Of a stretch of DNA of 8,012 nt, positions 1 through 6,900 are shown piece by piece; within the stretch, counting starts at the first letter, position 1, and each line of letters begins with the position of its first letter. The stretch lies in contig JABDQY010000159.1 in the NCBI GenBank assembly GCA_013042025.1, positions 1-8,012 on the forward strand. Reading direction: 5' to 3'. Source of the stretch: Bacteroidia bacterium (lineage in GTDB: Bacteria > Bacteroidota > Bacteroidia > NS11-12g > UBA9320). The position numbers were made by a program, and so were the translations under genes. The notes below the pieces were generated by a model that saw only the letters and a program-made list of their open reading frames with translations, searched no databases and was not told the DNA's origin.

Positions 1-1233
1 GTAAATGAGAGTGCCTATCAGAATCTTTTTGTACATCATATGTTTATTCGACCAGATGACAGCGAAATTGACAACATTGATCCTGATTGGGTAATTCTTG
101 CAGCACCTAGCTTTATGGCAGTGCCTGATGTAGATGGAACACGTCAAGAGAACTTTTCAATAATCAATTTCACAAAGAAAATTTATATCATAGGTGGAAG
201 TGGTTATACGGGAGAAATCAAAAAAGGAATTTTTACGGTTCTTAACTTCACATTACCAGTAGAACACGATGTTTTAAGTATGCACTGTTCTGCAAATATT
301 GGATCTAATGGAGACTCAGCAATATTTTTCGGTCTTTCAGGAACGGGTAAAACTACTCTTTCTGCAGATCCAGATCGCAAACTTATCGGTGATGATGAGC
401 ACGGTTGGAGTAAAAACGGTATTTTTAATTTTGAAGGAGGTTGTTATGCTAAAACAATTAATCTTTCAGAAGAAAACGAACCAACAATTTGGAAAGCAAT
501 AACTAAAGGAGCCTTGGTTGAAAATGTTCGTTTTTTCCCTAACTCTGATGTTGTGAATTACGATGACATAAGTGTTACTCAAAATACACGATGTGCCTAC
601 CCTATTACAAACGTTGATAATATTGCTGTTCCTAGTGTTGGGCCTCATCCAAAGAACATATTTTTCTTAACAGCAGATGCTTTTGGTGTACTCCCTCCTA
701 TTTCAAAATTAACTCCTGGTCAGGCTGCTTATCACTTTATTAGTGGATATACTGCAAAGGTTGCAGGAACAGAAGAAGGTGTTACAGAACCTCAAGCAAC
801 ATTTTCTGCTTGTTTCGGTGCTGCCTTTATTCCTTTACATCCTGGACGATATGCAGAGATGTTAGAGACTAAGATGCAAGAAAATAACGTAAACGTGTGG
901 TTAGTAAACACTGGCTGGAGTGGCGGTTCTTACGGTACTGGAAGTAGAATGAAGCTAAAATATACCCGAGCTATGCTAAATGCAGCACTTGATGGTAAAC
1001 TAGATAATGCAACATTTGAAACACATCCTGTATTTGGGGTAGCAATGCCAACGGAGTGCCCTGGCGTACCATCAGAATTGTTAAATCCAAGAAATACTTG
1101 GGCTGACAAAGCCGGTTATGATAAAAAAGCAGCACACTTAGCTGGATTGTTCAATAAAAACTTTGAGCAGTTTGCTGATGGTGTAACTCAAGAAACATTA
1201 GATGCAGCTCCAAAAGCAAGAGCTAGCTCCTAA
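1..1233 (+). CDS. pckA: ATP-dependent phosphoenolpyruvate carboxykinase, 3' part (N-terminus outside window)
   Basis: The frame is open to the left edge, so the gene is partial; 410 codons are visible against about 540 residues in Escherichia coli PckA, leaving roughly 130 N-terminal residues outside. The ATG at 40 is internal, because the codons before it (ending FVHHMFIRP) also read as PckA. The enzyme (EC 4.1.1.49) converts oxaloacetate and ATP to phosphoenolpyruvate, CO2 and ADP in the cytoplasm, the committing step of gluconeogenesis. Visible signatures are GEIKKG near 210-228 (metal and substrate lysine), MHCSAN at 280-297 (metal-binding His), the P-loop GLSGTGKT at 331-354, the LIGDDEHGW kinase-2 motif at 382-408 with the metal-binding Asp pair, and the Arg in NTRCAYP near 589. 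GTP-type PEPCK lacks this arrangement. The C-terminus ends normally, no frameshift is seen, and a strong terminator follows 26 nt after the stop. Promoter and regulation lie outside the window. Confidence 0.97.
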   Translation, partial: VNESAYQNLFVHHMFIRPDDSEIDNIDPDWVILAAPSFMAVPDVDGTRQENFSIINFTKKIYIIGGSGYTGEIKKGIFTVLNFTLPVEHDVLSMHCSANIGSNGDSAIFFGLSGTGKTTLSADPDRKLIGDDEHGWSKNGIFNFEGGCYAKTINLSEENEPTIWKAITKGALVENVRFFPNSDVVNYDDISVTQNTRCAYPITNVDNIAVPSVGPHPKNIFFLTADAFGVLPPISKLTPGQAAYHFISGYTAKVAGTEEGVTEPQATFSACFGAAFIPLHPGRYAEMLETKMQENNVNVWLVNTGWSGGSYGTGSRMKLKYTRAMLNAALDGKLDNATFETHPVFGVAMPTECPGVPSELLNPRNTWADKAGYDKKAAHLAGLFNKNFEQFADGVTQETLDAAPKARASS

Positions 1234-1259
1234 TTTTATAATAATCTAAAACCTTATAG

Positions 1260-1290
1260 GCCCTCAAATTTTTATTTGGGGGCTTTTTTT
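1260..1290 (+). terminator. Rho-independent terminator of pckA
   Basis: A 10-bp stem pairs 1260-1269 (GCCCTCAAAT) with 1274-1283 (ATTTGGGGGC), with one T-G wobble and a TTTT loop, followed directly by seven T at 1284-1290. It begins 26 nt after the pckA stop codon and is oriented to end pckA transcription. The A/T-rich inner and G/C-rich outer stem plus the T-run make this the clearest terminator in the window. Confidence 0.93.
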
Positions 1291-1530
1291 GTGAATATCT
1301 GTTCCGGCTGATATATTTCAATAACCTCAATCTATTAAAGATGTATAACACCTTATTTATAAGGGGAAACTCTAATGGATAAATGGTTTAGATTCTACTG
1401 GTAAAAAAAGTAATGACCTACTACTTGTCACAAATTCACTTGGAAAATTTAAATTCTAGCTTATTCCGTCAAATATGGATATTCTAATATTTACGAATAA
1501 AATATTAAAGAATTAAGTAAAAGAATATGT
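1291..1530. other. Gene-free AT-rich spacer between pckA and the lipoprotein gene
   Basis: No coding region is supported here on either strand. Two small inverted repeats are visible: CCTTATTTATAAGG at 1351-1364, and an all-AT pair at 1485-1492 (TAATATTT) and 1500-1507 (AAATATTA) with a 7-nt loop. The second lies 24 nt past the stop of the minus-strand lipoprotein gene and could act as a weak transcript end for it, but it has no GC pairs and no T-run directly behind it, so I do not call it a terminator. Nothing resembling a tRNA, IS end or CRISPR repeat is seen. Confidence 0.6.
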
Positions 1531-2010
1531 CTAAAGAACAGTGACTACAACAGTGAAGTCTTCTTCCGTAACTTTTACGCCTTCTTTATAGAAAACGAGC
1601 TTATATAATTGTGTAAAGCTTTCTGCGATAGCACAAGTAAAAGTGAAATCAATTTTGCGAGACTTTAAACCACTTTTAAAGCTAGTAGATGAACCAGTGT
1701 TAAATTTAGCAATCAACCCTGGCGTTGTTTGTTCAATAACAACAGAATCAATGGAGCAAGCTGATGAATCAGTTCCTGTAAAACAATTCACCGTTATCGT
1801 TCCATAGACCGGATCTGGACATGGACTAGATCCTATAACATGCGTATGATTAACATTTTCCTCTGCATAACCTACTAAAGTTGGTTCCGGTTCAGGTTCA
1901 GGTGGAGTTGGTTCTGTAGCAGATCTACATGATGGAGCAATCGTGGCAAATAATCCTACAACGGATAAAAAAAGTGTAATTTTTAATTGTGTTCTCAGTA
2001 TATTTTTCAT
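1531..2010 (-). CDS. Small predicted lipoprotein with Pro/Glu linker, unknown function
   Basis: A 159-residue protein that I do not recognise as a named family. The N-terminus has the basic start MKNILRTQLK, a hydrophobic core (about residues 11-24) and a Cys at residue 28 preceded by IAPS, a weak but plausible signal peptidase II lipobox; the ideal site would have L/V/I rather than A three residues before the Cys. Residues 32-43 are a Pro/Glu-rich linker (TEPTPPEPEPEP), a common tether between the lipid anchor and the folded domain in Bacteroidota surface lipoproteins. The remaining roughly 115 residues are rich in Thr, Ser and Val, look like a small beta-rich domain, and contain four further Cys (64, 76, 85, 126) that could form two disulfides. 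It stands alone, divergent from the NdpA gene, with no visible operon partner. It is likely exported and membrane-anchored; side of the outer membrane and function cannot be told. The ATG start at 2010 is preferred because it gives a complete signal peptide. Confidence 0.72.
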   Translation of the reverse strand: MKNILRTQLKITLFLSVVGLFATIAPSCRSATEPTPPEPEPEPTLVGYAEENVNHTHVIGSSPCPDPVYGTITVNCFTGTDSSACSIDSVVIEQTTPGLIAKFNTGSSTSFKSGLKSRKIDFTFTCAIAESFTQLYKLVFYKEGVKVTEEDFTVVVTVL

Positions 2011-2024
2011 GACGGGGGTTTTTC

Positions 2025-2032
2025 CAAAAGTA
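2025..2032 (-). promoter_or_regulatory. Possible -7 element for the lipoprotein gene
   Basis: On the minus strand, TACTTTTG matches the Bacteroidota -7 consensus TAnnTTTG exactly and lies 14 nt upstream of the ATG at 2010. I see no TTG-type -33 element at the usual 17-23 bp, and the implied untranslated leader would be under 10 nt. It is therefore only a half match, and short AT-rich motifs of this kind occur by chance. Confidence 0.27.
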
Positions 2033-2057
2033 CTAAAAAATGTTTATGCTTAATTGA

Positions 2058-2087
2058 TTGTTTTCATTTCATTAGATATTAACATTG
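2058..2087 (+). promoter_or_regulatory. Bacteroidota-type promoter for the NdpA-family gene
   Basis: TTG at 2058-2060 (within ATTG), a spacer of exactly 19 bp, then TAACATTG at 2080-2087, one mismatch from TAnnTTTG. This is the arrangement known for the primary sigma factor of Bacteroidota. Transcription would start near 2093, leaving a leader of about 40 nt before the ATG at 2133. The match also argues against the upstream TTG at 2085 as a start codon, because that TTG would lie inside the -7 element and upstream of the transcript. Confidence 0.5.
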
Positions 2088-2132
2088 CTTGGTATGACTT
2101 CTATTTTCGTTTTATTCTTGCAGAATATTTTC

Positions 2133-3173
2133 ATGCAGTCTTTTAACGAAACCAAAATTAGTAACCTCTATCTGCACTTTGTAGGAAATCAGTTTCATGA
2201 TGAACCACTAACGTTAGGTCAAACAAAACTCGCTTATAATGAGGAGGTTGAAACTGATTTAATTACATATTTCACATCTTCATTTAAAGGGAATGAGTTT
2301 TTTCAGTTGCATCATGAATCAGACCTTGAGCTGAACGAAGTTTATAGCTTTGCTTCCAAGATATTTGAATCTCCTGAAGAACTTCATAGTTTGTCGGTTA
2401 GTTTGGCGAAGCACCTATATGAACAAAGCAGTCACCCCAAAATAAAGGGTGGTGAGTTCTATGTGGCATTTCTTGAAGGGTGTATTCTTGAAGGTGAAAT
2501 TGTAGATGCAATTGGTTTATTTAAAACTGAGAATAAAGATCGATTCTTAAAAATTGCTAATGATGAAAATGAATTTATGATTGATAGTCAAGAAGGCATA
2601 AACATTAACAAGCTTGACAAAGGATGCATTATCTTCAACACGAACAAGCGAAATGGTTATGTGCTTTCTGTATTGGATAATACCAATAAGGGAAATGATG
2701 CTAAATTTTGGTTTGATGACTTCCTTCATGTTAAACAACGTGAAGATGCTTACTATCAAACAGAAAGTGCGATGAAGTTTGCCAAAGAGTTTATAACGAA
2801 AGAATTGCCAGAACAATTTGAGGCTACTAAGGCAGATCAAGCTGATTTATTAAACAAATCTGCACAATATTTTAAGGAGCAGGAAGAGTTTGACTTATCT
2901 GAATTTGCTAACGTGGTTATACAGCAACCTGAGATTATTGAAAGTTTCAATGACTATAAAACCTCTTATCAGCAAGATAGAGCTGTAGCATTTAAAGAAT
3001 CTTTTGATATCAATGATTCTGCAGTGAAGAAAAAAGCATCCGTTTTTAAAAGTGTTATAAAACTGGATAAAAACTTTCATATCTATGTACATGGAGACAG
3101 AACCAAGATTGAACAAGGCACAGATGAAAGTGGTCGAAAGTTCTACACCCTCTTTTATGATCAAGAAAACTAA
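2133..3173 (+). CDS. Nucleoid-associated protein, NdpA/YejK family
   Basis: A 346-residue cytoplasmic protein in the 37-kDa nucleoid-associated family (E. coli YejK, 335 residues). Family features seen are an N-terminal FNETKISNLYLHFVGN region, a central strand with VDAIGLFKTENKDRFLKI, the stretch KGCIIFNTNKRNGYVLSVLD, and WFDDFLHVKQREDAYYQT, a conserved block in Bacteroidota members. Family members bind DNA and are found with the nucleoid; the exact role is poorly defined, so no enzymatic activity is assigned. The frame is open further upstream to a TTG at 2085, but the residues encoded there (hydrophobic, LFLQNIF) do not fit the family, and a promoter match covers that TTG, so I take the ATG at 2133. 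The gene is divergent from the lipoprotein gene, and the broken acetyltransferase frame starts 5 nt after its stop, suggesting a former two-gene unit. No frame damage is seen. Confidence 0.88.
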   Translation: MQSFNETKISNLYLHFVGNQFHDEPLTLGQTKLAYNEEVETDLITYFTSSFKGNEFFQLHHESDLELNEVYSFASKIFESPEELHSLSVSLAKHLYEQSSHPKIKGGEFYVAFLEGCILEGEIVDAIGLFKTENKDRFLKIANDENEFMIDSQEGININKLDKGCIIFNTNKRNGYVLSVLDNTNKGNDAKFWFDDFLHVKQREDAYYQTESAMKFAKEFITKELPEQFEATKADQADLLNKSAQYFKEQEEFDLSEFANVVIQQPEIIESFNDYKTSYQQDRAVAFKESFDINDSAVKKKASVFKSVIKLDKNFHIYVHGDRTKIEQGTDESGRKFYTLFYDQEN

Positions 3174-3178
3174 GAATT

Positions 3179-3724
3179 TTGATCTATACACTAAGAGAAA
3201 TAACACTTTTGGATCTTGATGACCTGGTTCGTCATGCAAACAACAAGAAGATTGCTCGTAATATGACGAATAAGTTCCCACATCCATACACTAAAAAGGA
3301 TGGTGAACATTTTATAGCTTTTTGTGGTGCGGACAATTCAAGTGTGATTAAAGGTATATCTATTGAAGGAAAACTTGTAGGTGCTGTTGGACTTCATGTT
3401 CAAGATGATGTGCATCAGAATAATGCAGAAATAGGTTATTGGATTGCATAGCCTTTCTGGAATAAGGGTGTAGTTACATCAGCTGTAACGGAAATGGTTC
3501 AGTGGGGATTTAAAGAATTACAGGTTACTAGAATTTTTGCAAGACCGTTTGGTTCAAACTAAGCATCTCAGCGTGTTCTATAGAAAATCGGTTTTAAAAA
3601 GGAAGCTCATTTGTATGGCAATTTAGTTAAATGGGTCACAATTGAAGATGAGTTAATTTACGAAATTGGGACAAATTTGTCTCAAATAGAGAATAATTGC
3701 ATTAATTCGCATACCCATTTATAG
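3179..3724 (+). pseudogene. GNAT-family N-acetyltransferase, interrupted by three in-frame stops
   Basis: One frame reads as a GNAT acetyltransferase of the RimJ/RimL-like type along its length: an N-terminus with LREITLLDLDDLVRHANNKK, FPHPYTKKDGEHFI, EGKLVGAVGLHV, NAEIGYWIA, then PFWNKGVVTSAVTEMVQWGF, RIFARPFGSN, ASQRVL, KIGFKKEAHL and a DELIYEI end near 3667. It is broken by TAG at 3449-3451, TAA at 3560-3562 and TAG at 3581-3583, with no frameshift. The readable 90-residue front piece lacks the acetyl-CoA-binding part of the fold. The expected Q/R-x-x-G-x-G/A loop also looks worn: WNKGVV, where relatives usually have a Gly for the Asn. The first codon is TTG, where relatives would have ATG. 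If read through, the frame gives 181 residues, the normal size of this family. It begins 5 nt after the NdpA stop, so it was probably co-transcribed. Intact relatives would acetylate an amine on a protein or small molecule; the substrate cannot be told. The final codons 3668-3724 are beyond clear homology. Confidence 0.85.
3670..3681. repeat. Perfect 12-bp palindrome at the end of the GNAT remnant
   Basis: GACAAATTTGTC is its own reverse complement, and the flanking bases extend the pairing by one G-T and one G-C. It lies just past the recognisable end of the acetyltransferase homology. No T-run follows, so it is not a standard terminator. A dimeric regulator site is possible but unsupported by any second copy in the window. 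Confidence 0.35.
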
Positions 3725-3905
3725 GTAAATTGAACTTATTTTGATCAATATTGTCATTTATTCAGCGTTTATAGAATAAACAAGTATGTATCTAGTTGAT
3801 ATAGTGTATGTTAACAAACATGTTTACTTTTATTTCAACCATAAATTAAACACTTAAACCCTGCACATTAATGTAACAATCAAAGGTTGTTAGCGGATGC
3901 ATTCC
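3725..3905. other. AT-rich upstream region of the T9SS-protein gene with small inverted repeats
   Basis: No gene is supported here. Visible elements are GTTTAT-AGA-ATAAAC close to 3768-3782, two overlapping palindromes TGTTAACA (3809-3816) and AAACATGTTT (3816-3825), and an inverted repeat TAACAA (3874-3879) with TTGTTA (3887-3892) separated by 7 bp. The last lies 13 bp upstream of the -33 element of the following gene, a position where an activator could bind. In sequence this AT-rich such short symmetric words are expected to some degree, so a regulatory role is only a possibility. Confidence 0.35.
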
Positions 3906-3938
3906 TTGTTTTAACCAATTATTATTCCTTTATCTTTG
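3906..3938 (+). promoter_or_regulatory. Bacteroidota-type promoter of the T9SS-protein gene
   Basis: TTG at 3906-3908, a 22-bp spacer, and TATCTTTG at 3931-3938, an exact match to the -7 consensus TAnnTTTG. The spacer is at the long end of the accepted 17-23 bp. Transcription would begin near 3943-3945, giving a leader of about 34 nt before the ATG at 3978. Confidence 0.6.
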
Positions 3939-3943
3939 TAACA

Positions 3944-3977
3944 GGTTGAGAACCTCTCAGTGATGGGAGGAACTGTT
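3944..3977 (+). promoter_or_regulatory. 5' leader with Shine-Dalgarno-like site and two competing hairpins
   Basis: A GGGAGG at 3965-3970 sits 7 nt before the ATG at 3978, an unusually strong Shine-Dalgarno-like sequence for Bacteroidota, where most genes lack one. Upstream, TGAGA (3947-3951) can pair with TCTCA (3955-3959) around a 3-nt loop. Alternatively CCTCTC (3953-3958) can pair with GGGAGG (3965-3970) around a 6-nt loop, hiding the ribosome site. The two folds share TCTC and so exclude each other. Whether this is used is inference; the pairings themselves are plain in the sequence. Confidence 0.35.
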
Positions 3978-6900
3978 ATGACCAAACTACTTATAACTAC
4001 TACGATACTACTACTTGCTACCTCATCTTATGGGCAAAAAGAAGGAAATATTTGGTATTTTGGACAAAATGCTGGTATAGACTTTAACGACACAAGTGCG
4101 AAAGCAATTACCAACGGAGCTATGTATACTAGCGAGGGATGTGCAACTATTTGCAACGATTCTGGTGAACTACTCATGTATACCGATGGTAGACAAGTGT
4201 GGAATAAAAATCACCAAGGGATGTCAAACGGAGGTGGACTCAGAGGGCACATAAGTAGTTCTCAATCATCCATCATTCTAGAGAAGCCCGGAAGTGATTC
4301 TCTTTATTACATATTTACAGTAGGCTTTCAAGGAAACACTGAAGGACTTAGGTACTCAGTAGTAGATTTATCACAAGACAACGGTAAAGGAGCTGTTACA
4401 TCCCAAAAAAACGTGCTTGTTGTACAACCTACATGTGAGAAAGTAACATCAATACGACACAGCAATGGTAGAGACTACTGGATTATCACTCATTTATACA
4501 ATTCCAATAGCTTTAATAGTTATTTACTTACTTCATCTGGATTAGACACAAATGCGGTTGTTAGTAGCTTAGGTATGACGATTACTGGTTTTAGTAAACG
4601 TACGATCGGATATTTGAGACCATCACGAAATGGAAAAAGAATAGCAGCTGCCCATAATTTCTCAGACACATTAGAATTATACAATTTCGATAATGGTACT
4701 GGAGTACTTTCTTCATTGGTATCTCTCTCCTATTTTGCAGGATACGGGCCATATGGTGTAGCGTTTTCTCCGAGTGGAGAAATACTCTATGTTGCTACTG
4801 AATCTACTGGTGGAGTATTGTATCAGTACGATTTGTCATCCAATATTCAGGATACTATCATTAATTCAAGAACTACATTAAATGTGGGTGCATCTGCCTC
4901 ACCAGGCATTACTGGTGCCTTGCAACTTGCACCAGACAATAAGATATACGTAGCACGTTGGTACAAGTCAACGCTTGGCGTAATAGAAAACCCAGATTCG
5001 TTAGGTGCAGCGTGTACTTACAATCCAAATGGGTTCTACTTAGGTGGAAGGTTCTCTTTAGGGGGGTTGCCAAATTATCCTGTAAGACCTATTCCATTAG
5101 ATGGTTATTACTATACATTTTCAACCCAGAATGAATGTATAAATGACAGTGTTCACTTTACTCTTTCGTCATCTGTACTTGATTCTGTAAAATGGGATTT
5201 TGATGATGCTCCAAGCGGTTCAAATAACTTTTCTACATTACTCCATCCCAGTCATACTTATACAGCAGCAGGGAATTATGATGTTTCTGTAATAGTTTAT
5301 AAGAACGCTTTTGTTGATACACTTTCAAAAACGGTTTCGATTTTAGAAGCACCTACGATATCCTTACCAACAGATACTACAATTTGTTTGGGAGATAGTA
5401 TTTGGATTGAAGCAATAAGCTCTGAGAATTCATTTTTATGGAATACTGGATCAACTGACTCAATAGAACTACTAAAGACTTCAGGATTACACTGGGTGTC
5501 GACTGACAATAGTTGTGGTTCTGATACAGCTAATATTATCTTAGACATCGTCGATATAGAAATTGATTTGGGAACGGACTCATCTCTATGTTATGGTGAT
5601 AGCCTTGTACTATATATAAACATACCGGGATCAAATGTAATGTGGTCTGACGGTTCTGTTGCTAATTCGTTTGTAGCAAAAGAAGATACGACAATGCATG
5701 TTCAGGTTAGTCTGCAAGGTTGCGAGGATAACGATACCATCTCAGTAAGCTTCATGGATTTACCAAATGCCAATCTTGGAAACGATACATCTATTTGTTT
5801 CGGTGAGTCAATTGTTCTCAATGTAAATAGCCTTATTGGAACTCCAATATGGTCAAATGGTGCTACTTCAAATACAATTTCCCCATCTAGTTCTGGAATT
5901 TATTGGATAGAAAGTACGAATGCTTGTGGATCTTTTAGGGATTCTATGGTATTGAATGTAATAGATATAAGTTTAGATTTAGGAGAAAACTTGGCAATTT
6001 GCGAAGGCGATAGCTCTTTACTAGCTGCACCTTTGGATGCTTCATATTCATATTTATGGTCAAATTATGATACTACTTTTTATACTGTACTTAAACAAGA
6101 AGGCAATTACTGGCTTCAAATTGAAAAAAATGGCTGTCTAGCCAAAGATTCTATCTATTTAGGACTTGAAATGCTACCCGTTTTAGACTTAGGTGACGAT
6201 TCAAGTCTATGCTTAAACCAAACATATACTGTTTCATTACCATTAATGGATCAAACCTATTCATGGTATGATGGAACTTCTGCAAACCAGAAGTCTTTCA
6301 CGAGCACAGGAAGTTATTGGGTAAATGCAACTAATTCTTGTGGTTCTATTAGTGATACTATAGATTTAACTTTTACTGAGGTACAGGTTGATTTAGGAGA
6401 GAACATAAGTGCATGCGAAGGTGATCTTGTAACCATCGATGCTTCTAACGCAATTGCGAATAGCTTTGATTGGAGCACATCCTCTACAAATTCAATAATA
6501 ACCGTTACTGAATCAGGAACGTATTGGGTAGAGGTTATTAATGGTAATTGTACCGATCGTGATAGCGTTGTTGTTGACTTTAGTCCTACTCCTACAGTTG
6601 ATTTAGGTGAAGATATATTCCTTTGTCCTGGTGAACCTTTTGTTCTAGAGGTTCAAGACAATAGTTTTAACTGCATCTGGTCAGATAATAGCACAGGATA
6701 TTCAATGGAAGTAAATGGTCCAGGTAATTACTCAGTACAAGTAGAGGATAACAATTGTGTAAATGCAGATACGGTTACAATCAGAGAATCTGAGGATTGC
6801 AACTGTAAACTGGAAATACCAAATGCATTTTCACCAAATGGCGATCATATCAATGAGACTTTTGGATCTGTCTATATAGACTGTAGATTTACAGGATATA

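Noticed and set aside
40..42. ATG at 40 as the start of pckA
   Set aside because: The upstream codons in the same frame also match PckA and the enzyme would lack about 130 N-terminal residues; the gene simply runs off the window.
1375..1404. Nine-codon ATG frame (MDKWFRFYW) in the spacer after pckA
   Set aside because: Too short, without homology I recognise, and no promoter or conserved structure supports it; frames of this size occur by chance.
1485..1507. AT-only inverted repeat as a terminator for the lipoprotein gene
   Set aside because: The stem has no GC pair and no T-run follows it in the minus-strand direction.
2895..3287. 130-codon minus-strand frame across the NdpA/GNAT junction
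   Set aside because: It is antisense to the well-supported NdpA family C-terminus and the GNAT front; its translation shows no domain or plausible start context.
3449..3583. Reassignment of TAG/TAA to glutamine to explain the stops in the GNAT frame
   Set aside because: pckA, the NdpA gene and uvrA end in TAA, and the lipoprotein and T9SS-protein genes end in TAG, all at the expected family length or domain end where one is known, so both codons act as stops in this genome.
5352..6809. Seven-module region as a recent DNA tandem repeat or assembly artefact
   Set aside because: The copies resemble each other only at key residues and differ strongly in nucleotides, so they are old domain duplications.
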